Shown: one piece after another, positions 14,156 to 21,186 of the stretch | Layout: every line of letters begins with the position of its first letter | Numbering within the stretch: the stretch's first letter is position 1 | NCBI GenBank assembly: GCA_029935275.1 | Contig: JAOZKQ010000007.1 | Location: 1 to 21,186 of the forward strand | DNA: 21,186 nucleotides | DNA from: Bacteroidales bacterium | GTDB taxonomy: Bacteria; Bacteroidota; Bacteroidia; Bacteroidales; VadinHA17 | Reading direction: 5' to 3' | The notes under the pieces: generated by a model | Database searches by the model: none | Seen by the model: only the letters and a program-made list of their open reading frames with translations | Told to the model about the DNA's origin: nothing | Translations under genes and position numbers: made by a program

Positions 14156-14169
14156 AGTTAAAATTAACT
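14156..14169. promoter_or_regulatory. Short inverted repeat before the antitoxin-like gene
   Basis: AGTTAA-AA-TTAACT lies about 30 bp upstream of the ATG at 14199. Antitoxin genes are often autoregulated through such repeats. A purine-rich AAGAGG (14186-14191) precedes the start, an unusually SD-like site for this window. The operator role is inferred from position only. Confidence 0.3.
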
Positions 14170-14198
14170 GAAATAATTAATAAACAAGAGGTTATTAT

Positions 14199-14426
14199 AT
14201 GAAGTCTGAAGATATTATAAAAGAGATTGATAATTTGAGGCTATCTGAGAAACTGATATTGGTTGAGGATATCTGGGACTCTATTGCCCGTAACAACGAA
14301 CAAATTCCGCTACCAGAGTGGCAAAAGGCTGAGTTAGATGAAAGATATAGCAATTATAAAAATGGGAAATACAAACTTCATGACTGGGAAAGTGTTCATG
14401 AGGAACTTAGAAACAAGTATAAGTGA
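14199..14426 (+). CDS. Addiction-module antitoxin-like protein (TIGR02574 type), apparently without toxin
   Basis: The 75 residues match the putative addiction-module component family (PF09720/TIGR02574): an N-terminal helix MKSEDIIKEIDNLRLSEKLILVEDIWDSIA (1-30), then the family hallmark IPLPEWQKAELDERYSNYKNGK (36-57) and the C-terminal W-[DE]-[ES]-V segment (HDWESVHEELRNKY). Members normally stand directly before a RelE/ParE toxin of about 100 codons. Here the next 113 bp have no such ORF, only a 13-codon frame that could be the last trace of one. It should therefore be an orphan, kept as a regulator or an anti-addiction factor, or simply a relic. It opens the accessory island between queG and the M20 gene. 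Confidence 0.85.
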   Translation: MKSEDIIKEIDNLRLSEKLILVEDIWDSIARNNEQIPLPEWQKAELDERYSNYKNGKYKLHDWESVHEELRNKYK

Positions 14427-14466
14427 TTTTACAATATACAGACAGGATCCGGAAAAGCGCCTATAA
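14425..14466 (+). pseudogene. Possible C-terminal scrap of a RelE/ParE toxin
   Basis: Overlapping the antitoxin stop by two bases, one frame reads DFTIYRQDPEKRL and then TAA. ParE/RelE toxins of Bacteroidota often end in a segment like [IV]x-x-RQ[ND]P-x-K, so this could be what remains after deletion of the rest of the toxin. Thirteen codons are too few to be sure, and chance is a real alternative. The remainder of the 14467-14539 gap shows nothing. Confidence 0.25.
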
Positions 14467-14539
14467 TAATCAAGCATAATTCATGGTAACTTTAACCAAC
14501 AATTTAGAATATTATTGTGAATGAAAGAACCATTATTAA

Positions 14540-14956
14540 ATGAATAAATCAGAGCTTGAACAATTGGCTGAAATCCGATTATCAGAAGCCCGATTTCTAC
14601 TAGAGGTTAATGCATATCCAGGAGCATATTACCTGGCAGGCTACGCTGTGGAATGTGCTTTAAAAGCCTGTATTGCCAAACAAGTAAAAGAAAATGACTT
14701 TCCTAATAAAGCCCTTGCAAATGCCAGCTATACTCATAACTTAACTAAGTTATTAGGAACCGCTGGATTAGAAAAGAAATTCAAAGAACAAGAAAAAAAG
14801 GATGAAAATTTAGAACTAAACTGGGCTGTAGTTAATTTATGGGAAGAAACTTCACGTTATGAAGTTTCGATTGAAAAAATAAAAGCTAAAGACCTAATAA
14901 ATGCAATTGGCAACAAAAAATCAGGCATATTAACATGGCTAAAGAAATATTGGTAA
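14540..14956 (+). CDS. HEPN-domain protein
   Basis: The 138 residues show the HEPN (PF05168-like) pattern. Helix 1 is LAEIRLSEARFLLEVNAYPGA (9-29). The core helix is AYYLAGYAVECALKACIAKQVK (29-50), followed by the YTHNLTKLL segment (64-72) and a last helical region with SRYE (105-108). The catalytic R-x4-6-H motif of HEPN ribonucleases is absent: the only His is His66 and no Arg stands at the right distance. It is therefore not an obvious RNase and may act as a binding or regulatory HEPN. Its last 22 bp overlap the start of a 133-residue protein, pointing to a tightly coupled two-gene unit. No nucleotidyltransferase partner is next to it. It lies in an accessory island and was probably acquired. 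Confidence 0.82.
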   Translation: MNKSELEQLAEIRLSEARFLLEVNAYPGAYYLAGYAVECALKACIAKQVKENDFPNKALANASYTHNLTKLLGTAGLEKKFKEQEKKDENLELNWAVVNLWEETSRYEVSIEKIKAKDLINAIGNKKSGILTWLKKYW

Positions 14957-15336
14957 GAGACTCTCTTACAACTGAGATGGAATCAGCAGGTAAAAAACTA
15001 ATTGAAAGGCTGGATGAAATATATTCTCCTGTTGATGCAGCCCTTTGGTTTTTCTTTTCAGAAGATAATATTTGGAGACTATTATTGTCCTCTGAACTTG
15101 TTAGAACAGAAGGCCCAAGAAAATATTATAAAAAAATATTGGAGGTAAATAAAAAAGCAAACCCAGAAGAATTAATTATTCCTCTTAATGATATTGGAGT
15201 AACTGACAATTCAAATCAAATAATAAAAGTAATAAAAAGTGCCATTTCAACAGGACCAAGCATATCAGGGATTAGATTTTCAAGGAATACTGTTAATGGC
15301 ATGTTCATTAATGACTCTTATATATATCGAATTTAA
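14935..15336 (+). CDS. Unrecognised 133-residue partner of the HEPN protein
   Basis: I do not recognise this family. The 133-residue product begins with an amphipathic helix (MAKEILVRDSLTTEMESAGKKLIERLDE, 1-28). An aromatic segment follows (VDAALWFFFSEDNIWRLLLSSELV, about 33-56), then GPRKYYKKILEVNKKA (60-75), and a predicted alternating helix/strand C-terminal half with IIKVIKSAISTGPSISGIRFSRNTVNGMFINDSYIYRI. There is no signal peptide, membrane helix, zinc motif or obvious catalytic signature. It starts inside the 3' end of the HEPN gene in another frame (22-bp overlap), so translation of the two is probably coupled and the proteins probably act together. Toxin-antitoxin or other host-defence roles are possible but unproven. 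A gap of 33 bp separates it from the M20 gene. Confidence 0.75.
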   Translation: MAKEILVRDSLTTEMESAGKKLIERLDEIYSPVDAALWFFFSEDNIWRLLLSSELVRTEGPRKYYKKILEVNKKANPEELIIPLNDIGVTDNSNQIIKVIKSAISTGPSISGIRFSRNTVNGMFINDSYIYRI

Positions 15337-15369
15337 CTTTAAAATAATTCCAAATTCGAAGTTTTCTCA

Positions 15370-16545
15370 TTGTTTAACAAGAACCCATTCCCTTTGAAAA
15401 CGACAAACCCTTTCTGGCAAGAATTATCAGATATCCGGCAGCATTTACACAAGTTTCCTGAGCTATCCTGGCAGGAATTTGAAACCACACAGTTTATTGA
15501 GGAGAAATTAAAATCCTGGGGTCTTGATCTAAAACGTTTTGAAAATGTAAAAACCGGTGGTTATTGTGATCTTGGTAGTGGTCCTGTAATTGCTTTCCGC
15601 TCAGATATTGACGCCCTGCCAATATCTGAAAATACAAAGCATAAAGTTTTATCTCAACATCCAGGGATTATGCATGCCTGCGGACATGATTATCATACTA
15701 CTATTGGCTTGGGCCTGATAAAATACTTTTTGGAAAATAAATCAAAACTAAAAGGGATGCTCCGTATTATTTTCCAACCGGCTGAAGAAGCCGCTCCCGG
15801 CGGGGCAGAAAAAGTTGTTGAAGAAAATATCTGGGAAAAGGTAAAGTGCATTTTAACCACCCATGTTGACCCGACCCTAACCCCCGGGAAAATCATACTA
15901 AGAGAGGGGGCAGTGCAAGCTTCATCTACATCTTTAAGTATTGAATTAAACGGCAGAGGAGGGCACACTTCCCGGCCTTTTCTCACGAATGACCTGATAC
16001 AAATAAGCAGCCAGTATATAGTTCAGTTAACGGCCTTTTTAAACCAGATAACAGATGTACAGGAAACCCTGGCATTTGTCTTTGGATCAATTCATGGTGG
16101 AACAACACACAATATTATTCCGGAAAAAGTAAATCTAAGAGGGACTCTCAGAACCCTCGATAATGAAATTCTTGAAAAAACATTAAGCAGTATTCATCAA
16201 TTTTCAAAGAATTTTGCCCTGCTTTACGGAATTAAAATAAAGGTGCTATTCCCTACCAATTGTCCGGCAAGCATAAATGACCCTTATTTGTATGATGAAT
16301 TTATTCGTTTTATGAAAAAAGCCGGACTGGAAAACAACCTCCTTATGCCGAAAAAGCCATCCTTGGGTGCCGATGATTTTGCTTTTTTTGCACAAAAAGT
16401 CCCGGGACTTTATCTTATGACCGGAGGCAAAGGTACAGGCTTATTACATAGTGGAGATCTAGTATTGGATGATAGGCTGATCCGGCCCACCATTGAATTT
16501 ATGGCAGGATTTATAAGTTATCTATCCAAGTCAAATGATTTTTAA
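15370..16545 (+). CDS. M20-family amidohydrolase (N-acyl-amino acid or hippurate hydrolase type)
   Basis: This cytoplasmic metal-dependent amidohydrolase of peptidase family M20D would release amino acids from N-acyl forms. The 391 residues hold RQHLHKFPELSWQEFETT (23-40), RSDIDALPI (77-85), the metal-site signature MHACGHDYHTT (101-111; Cys104, His106), FQPAEEAAPGGAEKVVEE (135-152; Glu139/140), TTHVDP (163-168, His165) and a C-terminal LHSGD with the last metal His. No in-frame ATG exists before residue 101. An in-frame stop lies at 15340-15342, so translation most likely starts at TTG 15370. It ends 16 bp from the convergent sufT gene. It follows the accessory island by 33 bp but looks like an ordinary core-type gene. 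Confidence 0.93.
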   Translation: MFNKNPFPLKTTNPFWQELSDIRQHLHKFPELSWQEFETTQFIEEKLKSWGLDLKRFENVKTGGYCDLGSGPVIAFRSDIDALPISENTKHKVLSQHPGIMHACGHDYHTTIGLGLIKYFLENKSKLKGMLRIIFQPAEEAAPGGAEKVVEENIWEKVKCILTTHVDPTLTPGKIILREGAVQASSTSLSIELNGRGGHTSRPFLTNDLIQISSQYIVQLTAFLNQITDVQETLAFVFGSIHGGTTHNIIPEKVNLRGTLRTLDNEILEKTLSSIHQFSKNFALLYGIKIKVLFPTNCPASINDPYLYDEFIRFMKKAGLENNLLMPKKPSLGADDFAFFAQKVPGLYLMTGGKGTGLLHSGDLVLDDRLIRPTIEFMAGFISYLSKSNDF

Positions 16546-16561
16546 ATTTACATATAGACAA

Positions 16562-16885
16562 TCAAAGAAGCCCCAGTTCCAGTGCCGCCTCTTCTGAGAG
16601 CATACTTTTATCCCAGGGAGGCTCAAAAGTTAACTTCAAATCCAGATCTTTCACCCCTTCTACTCCCCTGACAGACTGATCCACATCTGCCAGCATTTCA
16701 TCTGCCATAGGACAATTGGGAGCAGTAAGTGTCATTTTAATATGAACCGTTTGATCGTCATCCACAACAATCTCATAGATCAGGCCCAACTCATATATAT
16801 TTACAGGTATTTCAGGATCATAAACATTTTTAAGTGCATCAACAATCCTGGTTTCCAGATTAAAAAATTTATTTTCCTTTTCCAT
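16562..16885 (-). CDS. sufT: SUF-associated MIP18/DUF59-family protein SufT
   Basis: DUF59 (MIP18/PaaD-like) proteins next to suf genes help Fe-S cluster assembly or delivery to target enzymes. From the preferred ATG the 107 residues show VYDPEIPVNIYELGLIYEI (about 20-38), TLTAPNCPMADEML (about 54-67) with the conserved Cys, and a C-terminal FEPPWDKSMLSEEAALELGLL. The frame is open to 16927, but the added 14 residues overlap sufE and are rich in Lys and Asn. The ATG at 16885, four bases past the sufE stop, fits the family length and the operon spacing. It is the last gene of the suf operon and converges on the M20 gene with a 16-bp gap. I see no strong hairpin there. Confidence 0.92.
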   Translation of the reverse strand: MEKENKFFNLETRIVDALKNVYDPEIPVNIYELGLIYEIVVDDDQTVHIKMTLTAPNCPMADEMLADVDQSVRGVEGVKDLDLKLTFEPPWDKSMLSEEAALELGLL

Positions 16886-16889
16886 TATT

Positions 16890-17318
16890 TTAGTTTTTTT
16901 GTTGTTTTGCATAATATGCCAGGCCAAACAATTTCATCTGTTTTAACATTGATAGTAATCCATTGGCCCTTGTTGGACTTAAGTTATCTTTTAAGCCAAT
17001 TTTTTCTATAAAATAAAGATCCGAATCTTTAATTTCCTCAGGTGTATGTCCTGACAGCACCCTTATAAGTAATGCTACAATTCCTTTTGTAATGATTGCA
17101 TCAGTATCTGCTGAAAAATGAATAAGGGCTCCATCCATTTCTGCATATAACCATACTTTTGACTGGCAACCCTCAATCAAATATGCATTTGTTCTATATT
17201 TTGGATTATAGGGTTCCAGATCCTTGCTAAGGTCAATCAGATAATTGTAACGATCCATCCAATCATCAAAAATCTGAAATTCTTCAATTATTTCGTCCTG
17301 AGCTTCATTAATGGTCAT
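16890..17318 (-). CDS. sufE: Cysteine desulfuration protein SufE
   Basis: SufE takes the persulfide sulfur from SufS and passes it to the SufBCD scaffold. The 142 residues contain the active-site segment YLIEGCQSKVWLYAEMDG (46-63), with Cys51 as the acceptor cysteine. The surrounding family pattern is LIDLSKDLEPYNPKYRTNAY before it, and IITKGIVALLIRVLSGHTPEEI and NGLLSMLKQMKLFGLAYYAKQ after it. Length and motifs are normal. It follows sufS by 42 bp and precedes sufT by 4 bp on the same strand, so its product is made together with its sulfur donor. Confidence 0.96.
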   Translation of the reverse strand: MTINEAQDEIIEEFQIFDDWMDRYNYLIDLSKDLEPYNPKYRTNAYLIEGCQSKVWLYAEMDGALIHFSADTDAIITKGIVALLIRVLSGHTPEEIKDSDLYFIEKIGLKDNLSPTRANGLLSMLKQMKLFGLAYYAKQQKN

Positions 17319-17360
17319 TTTCTATAATTTTTTGAAATGCATAAATTATTTGTTTAATCA

Positions 17361-18578
17361 CTATGCAAACATCTGTTTTATCTTTTCCAGACCCTCACAA
17401 AGCAGATCAATTTCCTCTTCAGTATTATAAAAACACAAAGATGCCCTAACTGTTCCTTCGATTCCAAAACTTTTCATCAATGGTTGGGCACAATGGTTGC
17501 CTGATCTGACTGCTATACCCAGCTTGTCCAGTACAAGTCCAATATCCTGAGGGTGTATCCCCTCCAATAAAAAGGAAATAGTGCTTATCTTATCCGGGGA
17601 ATTCCCATAAATTTTTAAGCCATCGATCCTTTCAAACTTCTCTGTGGCATAAGTAAGTAATTTCTTTTCATACACAGCAATATCCGACCTGCCAATAGAA
17701 GAAACATAATTCAGACCTTCGGCTAAGGCAATAGCAGCAGGATAATTAGCTGTGCCCGCTTCAAATTTTAGCGGAAGGTCAGCAAAAGTCGTGTTCTCGA
17801 AACTAACACTGGATATCATGTCCCCACCTCCCTGATATGGAGGCATCTTCTCCAACCATTTTTCCTTCCCATAAAGTACACCAATTCCATTGGGACCATA
17901 AACCTTATGACCTGAAAAAGCATAGAAATCACAATCCAGGTCATGAACATCAACATTGCCATGCTGAATAGCCTGAGCACCATCAAGTAATACCGGGATA
18001 TTCTTAGCATGTGCTTTTTGAATGATTTCCTTCACCGGATTAATTGTACCAATCGCATTTGAAACATGCGTTAATGCCAATAACTTTGTTTTTCCATTTA
18101 ACAACTTTTCCAGCTTATCCATCCTTAATTCACCCATCTCATTTATTGGGATCACTTTCAGCTTTGCCCCTTTTCTTTTTGCCAGTAATTGCCAGGGAAC
18201 AATATTTGAATGATGCTCCATCTCAGAGATCAGAATTTCATCATCCGGGTTAATAAAAGCTTCACCAAAAGAAAACGCCAGCAAGTTAATCGAAGCTGTA
18301 GTACCAGCTGTAAAAATCACTTCCTGCATTTTCTCAGCATGTATGAAGTCCTTAACAACCATTCTTGCTGCCTCATATCTCTCTGTAATTTGAGAACTCA
18401 GATAATGTACAGCTCTGTGAACACTACTGTTTTGCTCTGCATAAAGATTTGTTAAAGTTTCAATAACCTGCTTTGGCTTTTGGGTAGTTGCACCATTGTC
18501 AAAATATACCAGGGGTTTTTTATAAACCATCTGACCTAAAACCGGAAAATTCTTTCTAATGAGTTGTACATCCAACAT
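17361..18578 (-). CDS. sufS: Cysteine desulfurase SufS
   Basis: SufS is a PLP enzyme that converts cysteine to alanine and holds the sulfur as a persulfide for Fe-S cluster building. The 405 residues show YFDNGATTQKP (25-35), FTAGTTASINLLA (89-101), EMEHHSNIVPWQ (119-130), the PLP-binding LLDGAQAIQH (197-206) and SGHKVYGPNGIGVLYG (222-237, Schiff-base Lys225). The catalytic loop is RSGNHCAQPLM with Cys363, typical of group II desulfurases that need SufE, whose gene follows directly. It begins 17 bp after sufD. Confidence 0.97.
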   Translation of the reverse strand: MLDVQLIRKNFPVLGQMVYKKPLVYFDNGATTQKPKQVIETLTNLYAEQNSSVHRAVHYLSSQITERYEAARMVVKDFIHAEKMQEVIFTAGTTASINLLAFSFGEAFINPDDEILISEMEHHSNIVPWQLLAKRKGAKLKVIPINEMGELRMDKLEKLLNGKTKLLALTHVSNAIGTINPVKEIIQKAHAKNIPVLLDGAQAIQHGNVDVHDLDCDFYAFSGHKVYGPNGIGVLYGKEKWLEKMPPYQGGGDMISSVSFENTTFADLPLKFEAGTANYPAAIALAEGLNYVSSIGRSDIAVYEKKLLTYATEKFERIDGLKIYGNSPDKISTISFLLEGIHPQDIGLVLDKLGIAVRSGNHCAQPLMKSFGIEGTVRASLCFYNTEEEIDLLCEGLEKIKQMFA

Positions 18579-18595
18579 AAAGCCATATTTAGAAG

Positions 18596-19978
18596 TTACA
18601 TATTTAAGTAACCACAGTTATCACACCTTGCCAATTCTCCTTTTAAACGCTTATAGACCAGCTCCTCAATTCTTTCTCTAAGGCTATCAATACGAATTCT
18701 TCGAATCACGTCATTGGTAAAACCATACATCATCATTAAACTTGCTTCCTTTTTGGAAATACCTCTTGATCTCAAATAAAACATCGCTTCTTCATCAATC
18801 TGACCTACTGTTGCCCCATGTGAACATTTTACATCATCAGCATAAATTTCCAGCTGAGGTTTAGAATTCATTTTTGCGTCATCTGTAAGCAAAATGTTAT
18901 TATTTCTCTGATAAGCTTCAGTAGCCTGGGAATCTTTTCTCACTAAAATACGCCCGCTAAATACCCCTTTTGACTGGCCATCCATCACCCCTTTATATAG
19001 CTGTTCGCTTTTGCAATTGGGTTTCGCATGATCCATGTAAACCCAATTATCAATATACTGATCCTTATCCATCAGATATAGCCCATTGGCATAATTTTCA
19101 GCCCCCTCCCCATTCAGGGTAACAAAATGATTGTTCCTGATTAGTCCTGCATGAAGGGAGAGTGTATTGGTTTCAACCCTGCTGTTTTTTTCCTGATGAA
19201 TAAAGTGGTGATTGATTAATGAAGCATTGTTATGCTCATTTTGAAGCAAAGTAAAATCGTATTTTGCATTTTGAGCAACATAGCTTTCCGTTACCGAATT
19301 TCCTAAAGAATACTTCATTGTTAAAGCATGATCGCAAACAACCAGGTTAAAGGAAGTATTTTCCTCCAGCACAATAAGGTTCCTTGGTTGAATTAAAAGT
19401 TCCTTGTCAGAGAGGATCAGGTTTACAATCTGTATAGGTTTATTAAATACCGTATTTTTTGGTACATAAATAAAAACACCATCTCTCGCAAGTGATGTAT
19501 TCAAATCAACAAAACTATCTTTTCCAAACCCGGCATATTTCGAATAGTGTTTTTCCAGAATATGTGGCATTTCCTTCGAGGCTGCCTGCATACTTCCATA
19601 ACGAATACCACTGGGTAGTTCTATCAGCTGATCAGCTTCCCCATGATAAAAACCATTTAATAAAGTAATCAAATGGGTATTCAAATTAGGAATATCACAC
19701 TTAAACAGATGGTTAATGTCGAAATGAACGATTTCTTTCAGAAACCTGTATTTATAATCTCTTTCAAAAAGTTTATCTATCAATAAATGTTTATAATCTT
19801 CATCTTTTCTGCCTGGTAAACCCTCACGGAGAAAAGCTTTTGATGCTTTCTTCCTGGTTTGTTTCATAAAGTCAGGTTCATGGCCGTTTAATTTTCCCAA
19901 ATGGTCAAATAACCTGCCAAAATCAAGATTTTGTTCTTTATATATTGATAACTCTTTCATGAAAATACTGTTCCGCAT
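18596..19978 (-). CDS. sufD: Fe-S cluster scaffold subunit SufD
   Basis: SufD pairs with SufB and the ATPase SufC as the scaffold on which Fe-S clusters are built. The 460 residues (from ATG at 19978) have an N-terminal helical part with GLPGRKDEDYKHLLIDKLFERDY (about 53-75) and a central right-handed beta-helix rich in strands (about 150-380). The C-terminal SufB/SufD signature is DDVKCSHGATVGQIDEEAMFYLRSRGISKKEA, then MMMYGFTNDVI. The ATG shares one base with the sufC stop (TGATG), so translation is probably coupled. A TTG codon immediately before it is a less likely start. The tail ends CDNCGYLNM with two cysteines close together, which I note without assigning a role. Confidence 0.95.
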   Translation of the reverse strand: MRNSIFMKELSIYKEQNLDFGRLFDHLGKLNGHEPDFMKQTRKKASKAFLREGLPGRKDEDYKHLLIDKLFERDYKYRFLKEIVHFDINHLFKCDIPNLNTHLITLLNGFYHGEADQLIELPSGIRYGSMQAASKEMPHILEKHYSKYAGFGKDSFVDLNTSLARDGVFIYVPKNTVFNKPIQIVNLILSDKELLIQPRNLIVLEENTSFNLVVCDHALTMKYSLGNSVTESYVAQNAKYDFTLLQNEHNNASLINHHFIHQEKNSRVETNTLSLHAGLIRNNHFVTLNGEGAENYANGLYLMDKDQYIDNWVYMDHAKPNCKSEQLYKGVMDGQSKGVFSGRILVRKDSQATEAYQRNNNILLTDDAKMNSKPQLEIYADDVKCSHGATVGQIDEEAMFYLRSRGISKKEASLMMMYGFTNDVIRRIRIDSLRERIEELVYKRLKGELARCDNCGYLNM

Positions 19979-20733
19979 CAAATCTGCTCCAATTCTTTTT
20001 TAATCCAGTCATAGCCTTTCTCCTCCAATTCAAGTGCCAGTTCTTTTCCACTGGATTTAACGATTCTTCCTTTGTAAAGAACATGAACAAAATCGGGAAC
20101 TATATAATCAAGCAAGCGTTGATAATGAGTAATTATTATGCTTGCGTTTTCCGGGGTTTTCAGTTTATTTACGCCATTGGCAACCACCCTGAGAGCATCA
20201 ATATCCAAACCGGAATCTGTTTCATCAAGAATAGCCAGTTTTGGTTCAAGCATTGCCATTTGAAAAATTTCATTTTTCTTTTTCTCCCCACCGGAAAACC
20301 CTTCATTTACCGATCGACTTGTTAATCCGGAGTCGATTTCCACCAGGCTTTTCTTCTCCCTCATAAGCTTCAAAAAATCGGAAGGGGAGAGCGGATCCAG
20401 TTCTTTTGCCTTCCGGATTTCATTAATGGCCGTTTTCATAAAATTGACCATACTCACCCCCGGAATTTCCACCGGGTACTGAAATCCTAAAAAAATACCG
20501 GCATGGGATCTTTCTTCCGGTGACAGATCCAACAGGTTTCTCCCTTCAAAGATCACTTCACCAGCAGTGACATTTACCATATCCCTACCTGCAAGCACCG
20601 ATGCCAAGGTACTTTTCCCTGAACCATTGGGTCCCATAATTGCATGAACTTCTCCTGGTTTTATCTTCAGGCTAATCCCTTTTAATATTTCCTTGCCGCT
20701 TATTTCAGCGTGTAAATTATTTATAATAAGCAT
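19978..20733 (-). CDS. sufC: Fe-S assembly ATPase SufC
   Basis: SufC is the ABC-type ATPase of the soluble SufBCD complex and drives the conformational change needed for cluster assembly. It is not a transporter. The 251 residues contain Walker A GPNGSGKS (34-41), the Q-loop FQYP (84-87), the signature SGGEKKKNE (147-155, the Suf variant of LSGGQ), Walker B LAILDETDSGLD (167-178) and the switch His203 in IITHYQRLL. The gene starts 22 bp after sufB and runs into sufD through a TGATG junction. Everything is as expected for the family. Confidence 0.97.
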   Translation of the reverse strand: MLIINNLHAEISGKEILKGISLKIKPGEVHAIMGPNGSGKSTLASVLAGRDMVNVTAGEVIFEGRNLLDLSPEERSHAGIFLGFQYPVEIPGVSMVNFMKTAINEIRKAKELDPLSPSDFLKLMREKKSLVEIDSGLTSRSVNEGFSGGEKKKNEIFQMAMLEPKLAILDETDSGLDIDALRVVANGVNKLKTPENASIIITHYQRLLDYIVPDFVHVLYKGRIVKSSGKELALELEEKGYDWIKKELEQI

Positions 20734-20755
20734 TTTATTCTAATTATTAATTATT

Positions 20756-21186
20756 TTACCCAACACTTCCTTCCAGGCTTATTTCCAACAACTTCTGAGC
20801 CTCCACTGCAAACTCCATAGGTAATTGATTTAATACTTCTTTTGCATATCCGTTTACAATTAATCCAATTGCCATTTCAGTAGATATTCCTCTCTGATTG
20901 CAATAAAAAATCTGATCTTCTCCGATTTTAGAGGTAGTGGCTTCATGTTCCACTATAGCACTATTATTATCCACCTCCATGTAAGGGAAGGTATGTGCTC
21001 CACACTTATCCCCCATGAGCAGCGAATCACACTGTGAAAAATTACGCGCACCTTCTGCATTTTTCAGCACTTTTACCAGGCCACGGTAACTATTTTGGCT
21101 TTTGCCTGCCGAGATCCCTTTTGAGATAATAGTACTTTTTGTGTTCTTACCAATATGGATCATTTTCGAACCGGTATCTGCCTGTT
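20756..21186 (-). CDS. sufB: Fe-S cluster scaffold subunit SufB, C-terminal part (cut by window edge)
   Basis: About 143 C-terminal codons of SufB, the main scaffold subunit, are visible. The frame is open to the window edge, opening QADTGSKMIHIGKNTKS. The part shown includes SKGISAGKSQNSYRGLVKV, RNFSQCDSLLMGDKCGAHTFPYMEV with the conserved Cys residues, VEHEATTSKIGEDQIFYCNQRGI and the C-terminal helix NGYAKEVLNQLPMEFAVEAQKLL. SufB normally has about 470-490 residues, so roughly two thirds lie beyond the right edge, along with the operon promoter. The sufC gene follows after 22 bp. Confidence 0.96.
   Translation of the reverse strand, partial: QADTGSKMIHIGKNTKSTIISKGISAGKSQNSYRGLVKVLKNAEGARNFSQCDSLLMGDKCGAHTFPYMEVDNNSAIVEHEATTSKIGEDQIFYCNQRGISTEMAIGLIVNGYAKEVLNQLPMEFAVEAQKLLEISLEGSVG

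Noticed and set aside
14540..14956. Calling the second HEPN gene a HepT-type RNase toxin
   Set aside because: The R-x4-6-H motif is missing and there is no MNT antitoxin beside it, so the toxin label is not supported.
15693..15986. 97-codon minus-strand frame inside the M20 gene
   Set aside because: It is antisense to conserved active-site regions of the amidohydrolase, so it is a shadow frame.
16886..16927. N-terminal extension of sufT overlapping sufE
   Set aside because: The ATG at 16885 gives the family length and normal spacing. The extension is Lys/Asn-rich and reads through sufE coding sequence.
1..21186. CRISPR arrays, tRNA and rRNA genes, integrase or transposase genes
   Set aside because: No regularly spaced repeats, no tRNA-like sequence and no recombinase motifs were seen by eye in any part of the window.

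Overview
The window looks like chromosomal DNA of an AT-rich Bacteroidota bacterium. Supporting signs are a secreted protein with a type IX secretion (T9SS) C-terminal sorting domain, the gene cluster sigma-54 regulator / lptE / acidic TPR-like protein / secG / groES, promoters of the TTG...TAnnTTTG type, A-rich leaders instead of strong Shine-Dalgarno sites, a GSCFA protein and a sufBCDSE-sufT cluster. A closer lineage cannot be fixed from the sequence alone.

Layout. (1) 1-3904, minus strand: groES (cut by the left edge), then an operon running from a sigma-54 activator through lptE and a long acidic protein to secG, closed by a clear hairpin terminator. This is an envelope-biogenesis and protein-export block. 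(2) 3905-4376: a non-coding gap with a MITE-like element (copy A). (3) 4377-9004, plus strand: a DEAD-box RNA helicase, kdsB (Kdo activation for LPS) and a large secreted phospholipase-D-type protein with an OB-fold-like N-terminus. (4) 9039-9986: a HepT/MntA toxin-antitoxin pair, then the decayed 3' end of a DegV-family gene. (5) 9987-13994: a GSCFA/lipase operon, a divergent yjbQ-family gene, a second MITE-like element (copy B) sharing its termini with copy A, a small membrane exporter-like gene and queG. (6) 13995-15336: a small accessory island holding an antitoxin-like gene with only a possible toxin scrap after it, then a HEPN protein overlapping an unrecognised 133-residue protein. (7) 15370-16545: an M20 amidohydrolase. 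(8) 16562-21186, minus strand: sufB (partial), sufC, sufD, sufS, sufE and sufT, a complete SUF Fe-S cluster assembly operon apart from the sufB start.

How the genes fit together. Most of the window is housekeeping: Fe-S assembly (whose product QueG would need), LPS synthesis and transport (KdsB, LptE), Sec export (SecG) and folding (GroES). The less ordinary material is the accessory island with the HEPN/133-aa pair, the two short elements with shared inverted termini and target-site-like repeats, the two gene remnants, and the T9SS-exported PLD enzyme. The best candidate for an undescribed system is the overlapping HEPN/133-aa pair. The evidence for it is architectural only.
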